Positions 49,979 through 63,400 of a stretch of DNA of 64,000 bases are shown here, one piece after another; the first letter of the stretch is position 1; the number at the start of each line of letters is the position of its first letter. A program made the translations under genes and the position numbers. The DNA lies in the NCBI RefSeq assembly GCF_040182565.1, contig NC_089882.1, forward strand, positions 5,717,183 through 5,781,182. The letters are read 5' to 3'. The notes under the pieces were generated by a model. It searched no databases and had not been told where the DNA came from. It saw only the letters and a program-made list of their open reading frames with translations. The DNA is from Anser cygnoides (taxonomy: Eukaryota; Chordata; Aves; Anseriformes; Anatidae).

Positions 49979-50165
49979 CCCAGCCCCCCAGCTTCCAGGA
50001 GCCCCGCTGCAGGGGCTGGGGGTGTCCAGGCTGCTCCAGTGCCAGCAGTGGGGATGGGGGCTCCTGCAGAGCCGCCCCTCATGGCATGGCTGCGGGGTCA
50101 CCGCCGCCCCACAACGTGACCTGGTCTCTGCCAGTTCCGCCCCAGGAAGCGGCTGGGATTTATTT
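49979..50165. other. GC-rich patch with competing hairpins
   Basis: CCCAGCCCC (49979-49987) can pair with GGGGCTGGG (50012-50020). Alternatively AGCCCC (50000-50005) can pair with GGGGCT (50012-50017), so the two stems exclude each other. About seven CpG follow within 50085-50160. No long coding frame is credible. It may be a small regulatory GC patch. Confidence 0.5.
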
Positions 50166-53100
50166 TGGCAGCAGGTCTGTTCAGAAACACAGTCTGGAAG
50201 GAACCTGGTGTGTTAAACTAAACTCTGTGCCTTCCTATTTTGGCAGCCACAGCCTCTGTCCTGTCCTGTCCTAAGCCCACCAGGTTGTATTGCTCCCATT
50301 ACTCCTATTGAAAAGCTCTTCCAGCTCTTGCTATTTTTGTGATGCAAACTGACCTCTGAAGGCCCAATTTGGTAATTGGTTTGCTTGCTTTTGGACTGTC
50401 TCCACCTCTGTATTTTAATATTCCAGGAGAGTACACTTAACATGAATGTGAACTTTACTGCGAAAGCAATCCAAAGCTTAAATGTTTCAGATTTGTGTGG
50501 TGGAAAGGTCCCTCAATACTTGGTTGGAAAGGGGAAAAGAAAAGACACATTTTTTCCTTTATCCTGAGCTTTCCATGAAGTATTCAGAAAATGCTTTCCT
50601 CCAGGTAATTCATTAAATGATGGAGGAAAGTAAAATATAACATCTACTTCTTGCTGAATATGTTACCGAAGAATAGTTTCTGAAAGGCTCCAATGTGTGA
50701 TTACAGGAAGAGTCCTGGAGCTAACTGTAATTAAAGTTCTTCTGACAATATGGCAAATCCGTAGCAGTAGTGTTTTATTCCTTTTTTTTTTTTTTGGTTG
50801 CATGACTGTAATGCCCACCGGGTTTGGAGGATGAATGTAAACTCTCTTGTATACACTTCTTTTTTGTAATTAGCCTAAGTCAACAATACTGGCAAGGATC
50901 TGCTCAAGCCACTTATTGCATGCTTAACTTTATTTGTGTTGTCATGAAATTGAGTCCTTTTTAAACAGAAGATAACTACCAAGAAAACAAATACAGCTAC
51001 AAATTAACATGCTCTGTCCCTGGTTACATTTGTCCATCTGAAAGCTGTATCCCGGGTCTGGCTAGCCACTGAGACTTCTGCTGTAAAACAAGCATCCAGC
51101 ATCCCCTCCCCATTCTGCATCTCTAGCAGAATTTCTAGTGCTGGATGAATAGCCTGCAATAAATGTCCCTCTTCCCTAGCTACAGAGATAACCAGGCTCA
51201 TATTCTTAGATTAGATTAAAACCAACAAGATAGTGAGAAGTATTATATGGTTAATATGGATGTAATTCATCATATGTAAGCTCCATTTGTGCTTAAAACT
51301 CACTGAAAATATTCTCCATTAGTAGAATCTGTCTAGGAATCAACGTGCTGTAGTGTTTACAGCTTTTGGTGCACAATTACTTGTTGCAGGAATAGAAAAC
51401 CATGCACAACTTTCACTCAGATAAGAAATTTAGAAATGTAGCTCCCCCCCAAAAAAACGCATCACATATATTGCTTCAATAGTAACAGGTATGACATTTT
51501 CAGTGTCCTGTTCTCTGTGATACCTGCAAAAGCAAGCTTTTTCTTTTTCTTTTCTTTTTTTTTTTTCTGGAAAAAAATACAGTTGTGTAATATGTGAAGT
51601 TGTCCCTGAAGTTGTATTTTCTGTAGTTGAGGCTCATTTTTAGAAAAGGCATAATTAATAGATGCCATAATAGATTAGGCTACAGAATAGTACGCTGAAG
51701 CCTAAGCAAGCCAAGAAATAACTGATGAAGAAAAAATAGAGGTTGTGTTACTGCATGAACATTGCTTTGGAGCAAGGTAAAAGTGTGGTTAGCAATGCCA
51801 TTTTTTACTATCTGAAAGCTCGTTTTCTGCCTTTTGCCTGTGAACAAAACCCTTGAAAGGCAATTCAAAAGTCTGATATAGGAGACAATTGTATCATAAT
51901 TTCATCTGTAGGCTGAGTTAATAGCTTGCAATGATTGTATTCATCTCTACAGTGATGAGAATGTTTGTGTAGTGTATACAGCCATCATAAACCCCAGGCT
52001 GGAAGTAGATTGGTTTCCAGATCCAAAGCTGTAACTTTTATTTGCTAAGTTGGCAAGAGGAATGCCAGTTACAAAACCTGACCTGTCTTCAGAAATAGTT
52101 CTGTGGCTGGTGCACACTTCTGGGGAGTTCAAGGAGAGCTTAGAAAAAAAGGAAATAATATATTTAGTGTCACTGCACACTAGATGAAATTCTGTAAGGT
52201 TTAAATGCTGTTACCACTTTTAATGAGAATACTTCTCTAGAGAAGAATAAATAAAGAAAACACTTGAGAAAGTGTGAGGACAATCTGAAATATTTAGTCA
52301 GCCAAGGAGCTAAGAAAAACACAAATGTCTTGACTTAATAACACTCAGAACCAAACAAAAGTACTTTTTAAAACCATGTGGAAAAAAAAATTAAAAATAA
52401 AAGCAGTAATGATCTGCTAAAAACATATTCAATATGTTATGTCATAAAACTTCTCAGAGACTGGATGCTTTTAGGTAGTTTAATGTGGAAGGTAACTTTT
52501 CTGAGCTTCCCCAGAGTACACATTGAAATAGAAACGGACCAACAACTGCAAAGTTTTTTTTTGTTTGTTTGTTTTTGAGGTAAACTTGAATTGGAGCACA
52601 AATTGTGTAAATATCTAAACTACACCACAAGTTTATGGATAACTCTAGCCTAATGAACACGAATAACTGCACTGACAGGTAAACACAAACATACTTTGAA
52701 AGACTTCACTTCAATGTGCTTATTTTGGTAATGTAGAATACACTAAAAAAATGGGTGTGTGCCCATCCCTTACCTCCAGTGTGCATTCCTTCTATTAAAA
52801 TGTGGGCTAGGTTCTCTAACATAGGCATCTAGTTTTCACCCAGCAGTCATCTCTTTCTTCCCATCTTTTTTATGAAGCTGTTCTTTCATTAGTGTGGAGG
52901 TGATGAAAAAGAGAACTGGAGCCCAAAAGGTCCTAACACAAGTTCTGTTCCTCTCTTTTAGCAATATAACATAAATACTGAAGGAACTTTCTTTTTAAAG
53001 GATCTTTTATTGCAAGGGAGATTAGAGCATTGGAAATCCCTTGATATTGTTAGTGCTCAATCCCATTGAGTAGACCCTACAGACTTCTCTAATTATTCAT

Positions 53101-53878
53101 AACACATTTTGAGCAGATGTCCACAAAATGAATTATCTGCTGTCTGCCAAAAACTACTTCTGGCAGGCAGCGTAGCAGGTAAATAAAAAGAGAGGTTGAA
53201 AACATGAATAAAAGATGAATAGAAGAGCTTAGGGCATTTTGATCCTCATAGACTCCACTGGTGATTTTGAATTTATAGAGGTGCAGAAGGTAGGGTAGCC
53301 TGCTGTACAAAAACATGTTGAAAGGAGTCAACTTCGGAGGAAACGCTCTCAGCAAGCATTTCTTCCTGTTAATGGCAGTGTTGTTGTGCCAAGTAACAGA
53401 CAACATTTTAGGGCATGGGACAGCTGGATTTTTCATTGTCTTCCATGGGAGACCAAGAGTCATGATTTCCAGCATCAGTTTGAGCCATGCCAGTCACACG
53501 GGACAGCATCTTGGATTCTTAAATTTAGTAGAAGTTGCAAATGCTTATTACTTTTCTGTCATTGGCAAGGACATCCCTATATAATTTAGCCTTAGTTTCA
53601 GTAACCAATAAAAAATAAAATAAAACTTGAATCTCCTGAGCGCAATGCTTTCCTAATTAAGAAAAGCTGTTTTATATCATTAAGATCATGAAAATGTAGT
53701 ACCTACCCTAGGAAAAATCTGAACATTGTACTTACTAAAATTTGTGAAGAGAAATGTTATTAAAAGGGGTATTTAAGGTTTTAAAGGAATCAACCTTACA
53801 TTTGCGTGTATAGTTCTGCAATGGCATCATTTCAGGCAGCTTAATATAACATCAAACTAAAGAAAACATCTATTATTT
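50166..53878. other. No gene recognised
   Basis: T-runs lie near 50783-50796 and 51558-51566, and a TTTG tract near 52553-52576. The 128-codon minus frame at 53089-53475 and its plus-strand shadows have no recognisable domain. No transposon was recognised before the CR1 stub. Confidence 0.6.
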
Positions 53879-53925
53879 CACAGAATGGTTTGGATTGGAA
53901 AGGACCTTAATGTTTAAATCTAAAC
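53879..53925 (-). mobile_element. CR1 retrotransposon 3'-end stub
   Basis: CACAGAATGGTTTGGATTGG and the following AAAGGACCTTAA match the reverse complement of the avian CR1 3' terminal region, where the element normally ends in ATTCTATG-type octamers. The element is therefore on the minus strand, with its 3' end at the left. Only about 45 bases are recognisable before similarity is lost. It is a severely 5'-truncated or decayed copy and the clearest sign that the host is a bird. Confidence 0.75.
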
Positions 53926-56900
53926 ATAAAGGAATATGAATGAATAATTTTGGCCTGTGGAAAAGGTTGCTTCATAAGAAAGACGAAGAGAAAGAGATGG
54001 GAGGACAGAATGATTCAAAAACTGATTAAAAGAAATGAATAGGTAGGCACGTAACTTCATAAATAACAGACCAGATCTATTCATGGTGGCTTCATTAAAA
54101 GCAGTGATAAGTTAATGCCAAGCAGAAGTCTGTTTCTTTGCAATACTTTTGACCTATTCAGTGGAACTATTGTAGTTACTAATTCATACTGGATTATACA
54201 TAATTGGGATACGCAATTATAACAGTTGAAGTTCAGAAATGACAATGTTCTCTTTCCTTTGGGGATCTGTAATTTATTCCATCACCTTGAACTCGCGTTA
54301 TACAATATGCCAAAATAAAATTTGCAAGTGTTCTCTTAAATCCTGCTATCTTTGGTTCATAGTGTATATGTAAAAGAAACATTGAGAGGATTAAAAAATA
54401 TGGGAAAGAATTACCTTTTTAATACATTTTACTTCTCCACTAGGAGACAATAGAAGGTTTTCAGCCTTAGTAAATCCACTTTAATTTATGTAAATAACTC
54501 AGAAAAACCAGGTTTATCCCATTGTCTTCATGAAAGCAATAGCAGCAAGGCCTGGGCTAAAAAGGTCGAGTTTAGTTTATTTATCCAAACTGATCTCTGG
54601 TATAAGTCAAGATAAAAAGTATAAAAAATCTTGAGGGTTGTTTTATTTTGATGGGACAGTTTCCCTTACTTATTTCACCAAAATATTTCCTTATTGCATT
54701 AATTCATATGAAGTCTTACGCAAAAACTACTAGGAGAAATATCTATGCTTGCAGAAATGTGGCTGATGCTGTGTTTCCCTGAGCTTTGAAATTTCCAACA
54801 CAGAATCCAGTCTTTAATTTGACTAATGTTTTTTCTTTTTATATACTGTCTCTTAAGGCTGCTGAGATATTAGGATAATAAGTGTTTGAAGAAAAGAATA
54901 ATCTATTTATACAGAATCAATAAAACGTTGCTATGGGAAACCTGAAGCTCTCAAAAGGAGGTTTCCTAGAATACAGGCTTTTCTGGGGCAGAGAATGGCA
55001 TGTCTCGTTCTTTCCAGCTGTTCCCATGTCACCGCCTTCATTCATAGCCCTCCTCCTTACATGACTCAAAGCGGGGAGTAGTTTTCGTGTTGGTCACCAA
55101 GAAGCAGTAAAATGGCTTGCTGAGATGTCCCCTGAATGTAACAGAAGTTGGGTAAGAGATCTGTATGGGCGGCAACACCAGAATCCTACTTATGCAAGAA
55201 GATCTATAGAGCTTCCTTGTTTCTGGAGAACGTTGAAGTATTCTGGAGAGTTTTGTATAGGGGTATTCTAGCTACGGGGTTACACAGCTACCTCAAAGGG
55301 AAGAAAATATGATGATGATATAGCTGCTTGCTGGAACTTAGATTGTTTTTTATTCTTTTTCTCTAATAGCAAGCTACATTTTCAGTACAACACTGCACAC
55401 ATTATTTTGTTTGTGCTTAGATGGTCTCAACTACAGAATGTGCAGAAAAGTGTGTCTGCATGTTTTTCCAGGGTTTGGGGAGGATACTAATATATGTCAT
55501 ACATGACATTATTGTCTTCTGATGTTACAGTAAGCAGTACCCCATTATCCTCTAAATAAGGACTGATGAGAAACTGGGGTACTTTCCTACTGAGTCACCC
55601 AAGATTTTCCACGTGGGGTAAGCCAGCCTTTAGCTACCTAAGCAGTACAATAAGTAGTTTTGTTCTTATACTTTCCATCTTCTACAAAGAAAACTTGGCT
55701 ACGCTGTAAGCCCAATGGAAGTGCAGTTTGTGCTTCCGTGTTTTTTGTGTAATATGAACCAAAGCTGTCTGCCGTTGTGTCACTGGCTTGCCACTCTTTT
55801 TCTGCCTCTGAATTCAGTTTTCAATGAAATGGTTTGGAACAAAGCCAAAGACAACCTCAAATGTCAGAAATTGTATCTTTAAAGTGATTCTGGATGCACA
55901 TGCAGCCAAAGAAGTTCAGTCCCACTTCAAAGTTATGATGCAGGTATTGTAATGCAGATTACATCGATTTGCTACCAGTTACTGAGAGCTAGCAGGAACC
56001 TTTTAAAGATTCTCCACAGTATCCAGAGAATAAAAACCTCTCTACATTACAAAAAGTTGTATTTTCATGCAGATGATCCATCCTAAAAATATTATCAATG
56101 TTATCATATGTGTAAGGCAAAACTCAGTGTTGCATAATTTGTTTTAAGACTGACAGGATTCAGCTTATAGCAGAAACAGTGCTTACATGTAAGCACATAA
56201 GTAATGCCACCAACCCTAATGCATGTTTGAGTACTTCCCAGTTACTCTTTAGTAATTAATTTATTGCAGAGAAGCAATAGAAATGCTGACTTGCAATATA
56301 ATGACAGTGTTTGCTGTGGTTCAAAACTATTCTTGTGTAGGACCAGTATGCAGGTGTATGATGAATGAGAGTTGACAAGCTTCTATAATAAATACTTGAA
56401 ATACCAAAGCAATGACTACTGAAGCAAAAAGAAATACTGCACCCGGCAATAATTCAAACCAGCATTCCATTTACAAATGTAATAAGAGTAATAGAAAAGA
56501 TTAACTTTCATAGGAAATTACAGTTTGTGTGCATAAGTGCATGTTTTTATGAAGTTCAGTTTCCTATAGGCTTTATGTTTGTGCATCAAAGTTATCCAAA
56601 CAATTTTAGACTGCAGCGCCATTCGGTAATGTTATGGCATTCTGTACACGGTGCTTACAAGGCTGCTTCCCCCGGGGACTCGAGTTTTGCAGTGATGTCT
56701 GTCTTCAAGCTTAACCATAATAGGAACAGTGTAAACTGCAGCATGTGCTCCTATCTTTAATGTTCGTGTAAACACAATCCTTTAGAATTGTGCCTGATCA
56801 ATGAGGCATAGCCCTACACGTGGGCTTGCGTGCAAGAGGAATGTTCTCCAAAATCTGGTTCTCTATGGAGGTGACTTAAGTAAAATTCACTATTTGTACC

Positions 56901-59899
56901 ATACCGTAGTGTAGACTGCTGTCTGGAGCTGCTCATTATATAAGGACTAAGTGATGTAATGTGCAACCTTCCTACAGTGTGATGCAATGCTTCAAGGAAT
57001 TGTTTGCATAGCAGAAGATGTTTCACTTTCTCAAGCCATGGGTACAAGGCTGATGAGTGCTCACTGCTGGGATCCACTTCTGTCCTGTTACAGTAGAAAC
57101 AAGCTGAACAGACTTACCAGAGATGGGGGAGAGGCTAAATAAAGCCCATGTTTTCTGAGTGCCTGGGCAATACTGCAGCCCTTGTGGCTTTTCTTCCTGG
57201 AAAAACTTCACAGCCTAATAACCCAACCTCATAAACCACCCAACTTAGACCAAAACAAAATCATTGAAGAAACCATGTTATTCAAACAATGGTTAATCCA
57301 AAAAATAATAATAATAAAATGTGATTATGAAAGGAAAAGGAAGAATATTAAGTCATTATTCTGTTTCTTCCTTCCTCTAAACTTTTGCTCAATGTTTGAG
57401 TTGCACAGAGCTGTTTAAAATGACCCTCATTTAAAAATATGCTATCGTGTCTCCAGCAGCTTCATTATTTTTGTGATCATAGCCCACTGAAGATAGAGCA
57501 AAACACTGTGAGAAATCCCTTTTGTTTCCCATTACAGATCCGGGAGCAGAAAATATAGCTTGCTACAGCTGTAACAGCTGCCTTGGGTTTCAAGATTTCA
57601 GCTGGCCACTCTCTAGCATTATTCACAGACAACTTTATTGAATTTTGCAATCTGATTATTAACTGTCACAAAACCTTTGGTACCAAGAAGTAGGAGTGAC
57701 ATCCCTAAAGCTAAACATGGGGAAGCTGTCATCTAGAAAATAACATGGTTCTCGTACTCAAATATCACAGCTGTTTATAATGCCACTGCAGTGGTCTCTG
57801 GTCGCAGCAGCACTGGGAGATGTCAGAGCCTTGTCTGGTGCCACGCTGGGGGAGTGTGGCACTATCGGGCACCTACTGGCAAGCTGACAGAGTGCTTTCT
57901 CTGAGTAGGTTTAACTAGCTGTTGGCAGAAGAAATGCTATGGCTGATTTTACATCCAACACGAGTATGTGAAACCCAGGAAGCTCCAGAGGCAAGCTCTG
58001 TGTAGGAAAAAACCTACCGCAATGTGCATTGCTAGCCTTCATCAGTGATGAGGACTACCTTGCCTTATATCAAGTAGCCCACTTAGGACAACAAAAAATA
58101 TTGGTACTACCTGTTAAGATAGCTTGGTGTTTCCTCAGACTTTCAAATTATTTTGCATAAAACTTAATTAAAATTTTCAATGTTACAAGAATCCTTTGAC
58201 TATCCATAAACCCAATGTTTTAAAGTTCTTATTAAAACAATAAAAATTAATAAATAAAATCTACTTTTTAAAAGTTGCATATAAAGATGATTGTGATTTG
58301 GCTCAACTCCACTGAAAAGACCGTGTGGGGGAAAAAAAAAAATCATGTCATCAACTTAAGGCTCTCTACTGTGCCTGGAAGGCTTTCTTTAGTGGCTGTT
58401 CCTTGTACAATTCATAATAGGCACCCCCCTCTTTTCCTAAATGACTACAGGGATAATGATTTGTAGAGCAGTTTTCAACTTTGAGTGACAAAGACATTAC
58501 AAGAGGATTGGGTTCTCTAGCCTAATTGAAAGACTGAATATTTCATTTCCCTCTATATTTTGCTGCCATTTTGCTCTGCTGTAAATTATTCTGTGTACTC
58601 CAGGTAAGCTTTACATAGTTAATGTGTTTTTCAAAACGTATAAGACTGACCATGGAAAGCTCCGGGCTCTGGAAGTCCACTGACATTAGAGGTGCTTCTG
58701 TGCATGACTTACAGTCCAAACTGGAGGTCCTTAACGGGATGGGCTGCATCTACAATTCTAATTGGGCTCTTCACTCTAATAGATTGGGGGAAATGAGGTA
58801 AAACGTTATTGCAAACCTCTGTGCTAACTACATTAATTCTCAGGATATATTTATAAAGGCAGGTGAGGATATTACCAAAAAGATTTATCCAATGCTACAG
58901 GTTTGGTTTTTTTCCTGTTTATTTTTTTTCCGTTAACTACCACGTTTTAAAGTTCTAGGGTGTCATGGAGAGATCATTCCAAACATAATATAGCAGAGGC
59001 ACTATGCTGCTATTTAGCAGAAAATACAACTGTTTTGGACTGGTAACTAAATCAACGTGAGAAAATCCAAGTAAAAATAACTTGCATTGGAAAATGTGAA
59101 AAAGATTATGAAATTTTCAAAAACCTACCAAAGGCTTAATCTGAAAATTATTGACAAGCATACAAATAAATGAAGTGAGAACAGATCGCTATCTAGAACT
59201 TATAGAGGGTTACAGGTTGTTTGGGGTTTTGTTTATTTGTTTTTTAGGAGGAAAAAAAAATAATTTAATGTCTGAAGTTAAAGTTAGACTCAATCAATAC
59301 ATTCAGGGCTCTTGAGAAATTTTGAAAATAGTTTCCTACTTGTAGTGATTTAGGGCAGTCAGGCATGTAAAAAGATCGAATTGGTTGTGAGAAATCAATG
59401 ACCTCCCCCGCTAAGATTCCCAGCAAAATGAGAACTTGCCAATTACAACGGGAGTTTTGATAAGGCCAGCAGGAGAAGGATGCTCCAGAATCAAAGAAAC
59501 AGCGTTGCAATGTAATATCTATTTATTTATTTCTTTTTTTTTTTTGTGCCATTGGGGTATGAGACAGGGGCATGGAACGATATTCTGAACATCTTATCTT
59601 AAAATGCCACATTCTCTCTCCTGTGGCAGATTAGCAGTGGTGATAAAAAGCAAATAAGCAGAGCTTATGCGTGCATGTAATAATCACTCTCCATCTACCG
59701 TCGATGTCTGCAGACTTTTACCTCCCTGCTCAGCAGGTGACTGCAACGCTACTTCATCGCAGCCTTTCAGCCCTTCTGTCAGAACTCCCTTTGGCCACAA
59801 TGCCACACAAAATAGGTTGGGTAAATCTGCTTCTGTTCTGAAACCACTATTTTACACGAAGATTTGTATTTTCTCATTCTTTTTCCATGGCGGTCTGCC
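53926..59899. other. No gene recognised; long AT-rich desert
   Basis: From about 53930 to 56500 there is no ATG frame of 60 codons or more, the longest such gap in the window. A short AAT tract lies at 57299-57320, an A-run near 58331-58342 and a T-run near 59532-59545. Frames at 56814-57077 (minus) and 59667-59972 (plus) show no domain. Confidence 0.65.
57299..57320. repeat. Short (AAT)n microsatellite
   Basis: A-rich start followed by four AAT-type units and AAAAT. Short and imperfect. Confidence 0.8.
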
Positions 59900-60495
59900 T
59901 TGTGCAGCGCTAAGAGCTGCAGCAGGTGCTGGCCCGCGGGGCTGTGTTTATCCTGACAGGCAGAGCTGCTGAACAGGAGCTGATCCGTAGCTGGTGTGGG
60001 GGCCCCGTGCCCGTGCCATGAGGCTCAGGAGCCTTTTACTGCAAAGTAGGGTTAGCGTTGTCCCACGGACTAAATGCCTATTTCCTCCTGGTGTGTGTTA
60101 GGTGTGCTCCTGGGGGACAATTTCTAGTTCCCTTTCCTCGAAGAGGGACCTTTTGCATGCTCTGCAATGTGAATTGGGGTGTGATACGGGGGGACACTGG
60201 GGATGCTCGCTGGGGTCAGCACAACCAAAGTACTGGCTGGTGGGGTGGAAAGCACCGGGCCTGCTTTGGCACAAAACGAGGAATGCAGGTCACCACGGCG
60301 CTGCGAGGCCCTTTTGCTCGCCCTCTCCTCCTCCACTCGAGCCCTGCTTCTCAATTTAGAAATCGCCGTTTGGGGTTGCGGCCTTTCCTGGCTTGCTGCT
60401 ACATGTCACCTGCCAAAATGTCTGTCACGGGGACCTGCATTAAAACCGGGCTGTTCCAAGGCTGGGGGTGAAGCAAAGCAATGGGGCCCCTGCGT
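59900..60495. other. Largest GC- and CpG-bearing patch of the window
   Basis: By hand I count roughly 25 CpG in about 600 bases, with GC clearly above half. This contrasts with the CpG-poor surroundings and is borderline for a CpG island. The plus strand is G-rich around 60180-60290 and again at 60480-60560. Several frames are open on both strands (137, 122 and 85 codons plus, 76 minus) without recognisable domains. A promoter of an unannotated lncRNA or neighbouring gene, a regulatory element, or a decayed GC-rich transposon are all possible. Confidence 0.45.
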
Positions 60496-63400
60496 AACCA
60501 GAGGCAAAGCAGAGTGTCTGGGGACAGGGGGAAGGACAAGGGACAGGGTCAAGGACCCCTGCAAAACCTGATTGCTGTGGGTTTATGCAGGCACTCCATG
60601 AGTCGTCCTGTAGGGAATGCACGTTTCCTCATTCCCTTGCCTTCCACAAGCAGTGTTTCAGAGGAAAGCGAAGCAGCTGTGCCTACAGGATCTCACAGAG
60701 ATTCCTAAAAGCTGATAATAAGGTTTGACAGTCATGTCATAATTGTTAACAATGGTATTGGAGATGCGCCAGCAGCCTAACACTCTCTCACTGCCTCTCT
60801 GGATGAGAGGAATTGCTCTGTTGCTCTAAGTCTGCAAACAGAATTTGACACGGAGGGACATTTCTCACAGAAGGAAATATAAAGCAATGTATCATATCGT
60901 GCCAAATTACACAGTAGCCTTTAGGATAAAGTAATGAAGAAGAGCCTACAGTGAGGCCGCATTAATATTTGCTTTTTCTGTTCTCCATACATACAAATAT
61001 ATTAGGTAGCTAACAAAGCTTTTAGGAGCATGGTAGAACAGCCTGATGTAAAGGTTTGGCAGAAGGCATGGGGTACGGTCTGCTTACTTACCACTGGTAA
61101 TGCCGGGAGTGATTGATATAAGTTTGCTGATGAAATCTTCCCCTATGAAAAGCCGTTGCTCACTCTCCATTACCAGCATATGGCACAGAGAAAAGTTTCT
61201 GAAAGTGTAATTTGGAACTCCTTGTACTCCTCTCCTGTACAGCGATTTGTCCTGGTTAACATGCACCCAATAATGTAGCTGTCAGAATAAATCACAGCAA
61301 ATGATACTTTTTTGTATGGGTGTCATGAATTTCAAAGCTCAAGGTTCTGGATTTTTTCAGGCCAGAGGAGAGGGCTGGTTCCTTCTGAAATTTGTTGACC
61401 CTCAGACAGCCATAACTCTTAGCAACCTTCACTGCAAAAGGAATCAAAATACAAATCAACACTATAAAAAGTGACATGTGAGAGTGATGTCCTTTTTGCC
61501 TTTATTTATAATGCCTTTTCAACGGCTTTATTAGAACTCATATGAGCAAAGCCATGCAGATTTCTGCACAATGTGTTAACGATCATAGACTGTTGCTTAC
61601 CTTATCATGGAAGCTGTCAATAGACCTAGTTAATGAATTTTTCTTTCTTGTCACGTGGATCTTAATTAACAGTTTCCTAGGTCCACATTCCACATCCCCG
61701 GGGGGTCTCAGTAGAGTTCTGGAAGATACATTATGCATATGCTTATGCTTTCTCCTAAACTTGGATAATTTCTGGTCAAGAATTATTACATCAATTTCAC
61801 AGCACTGCAGATACAGTCCTGACCACTCCAATTATCTGTCTACTCCTGAATATAGCAGCAGTAACTTCAAGCCATCATAAAAAAGTTTATTAATTTAGCT
61901 CCACTGAGAGCCAACCATTTTACTGCAGTGCAACGGAAAGCTCTCTGCCATGTAGGAAGCCTTTAGCTATTTTTTTCTCAGTTTAGATCTTTGAAAGGAC
62001 TTCCTAAAATTTGCAAGGATGAACAGTGGGACCAGTACAGAATCTGCATGGAAGCTTTCCTAAATCCCTGCAAGAACAAACAAGGCAAGAAGCTGTTATT
62101 TTTCTGAGCCTCAGAACAAGAAGGTTGGCTAGGGACTGCAGCAGAGCTATAGCTCTCTGTTTCTCATAATTTCTAAGGGCTGTGCGTTTGTTTGTTTACA
62201 CACTTATTGGTGTGTGTGCTGTTTCCCCTTGAGCAAGTTTTTGCCAGTAACTCTGATAGTAATAGCTGAATATAAGCTTTCGAGTTCACTCTTAACCATA
62301 TTCTCCCCAAGATTCCTCGATCTCAGGAAGAGATGCCCCAGAGCAGATCAATGTCAGTATCAAATGGCTGGTGTTTCACAGAGTCCTCCTCTGTGGAAGA
62401 GCTGAGGAGGACCTGCTTGAGCTGCTGCAGGTCCAAGCCTGAGAAGGGCGAAGGGAAGGGAGAGAAAGCCCCTTGCCTAGACAAATGGGGTGCTCACACC
62501 CAGGGGAGCAAGCACCAGAGGCAGGGAGAGCTCTCCTAGGTTTGGTCAGTCTGGGACTGCCCGGGATTTTAACACCCGGTTGTATCTAATTGGACCCAGC
62601 TACCTCCAGCATGGCTCTTGTTCTGCATCTGTCATGTGCCAGAAAATCTCACAGGGATTTTCTTCCCTTTGTCAGGCTTGGTTTTGGAATACAATATCTT
62701 CTTTTGAGAGGATTGCTCTGTCAACAGCAAGAATGTTCGTTTTCTATATTTGGAATAGATTCTGTACTGACCAAAGTGTTAAAGTAAAAAATTCCCTAGA
62801 TTATGGGAAGTTAGCTGCAGCAGCAGAAAGAGCCATTAAAACCAGGCATTCTTTGCAACTCTGATGCCCAGCAGTTATTTCAGATGTAAAGGTTCGGATG
62901 TGCTCTTTGAAAATGTTACTTCTCATGAGTATCATGACGCAATTATACCAGCAGCTTCTCACTTTACATTTTTGCTGGTCAAGTATCTGAAGCCCGAAAT
63001 TCAAGGTTTGTCTCCGAATTATGTAAGACCAGAGCCAGAACTGGCAGCTCCGTTATCACAACTGCATCGGCAGTGCATCAGCCCCCAGCAGGTGCCAGGA
63101 CTGGGGGGAGACGCGGGAGCGCTGGGATGGACGTCCCTCCTGCCCATCCCTTCCATCGCGGCCAAAACTGACTTTAGAGAGACATGTAGCTGGCCACGTT
63201 GCCTAGGGTAAAGGCCACACTCAATTTCATTGTAATATCAAACATATTTTGAGAAGTCAGAAGATGAGCTGGTACAGTTCAGGGACTATTACCAGTGCAG
63301 ATGCTCAGGGTTTTGTAAGTGTAAGGATAGATTCCTGGTGTTTAGGCAAAAATACTTGTGACAAGATGAAATGGAAAGTAGAGGGGGGAAAAAAAAAAAA

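Noticed and set aside
60058..60571. Overlapping 137- and 122-codon plus frames
   Set aside because: They lie in a GC-rich patch where several frames on both strands are open together. Composition explains the lack of stops.
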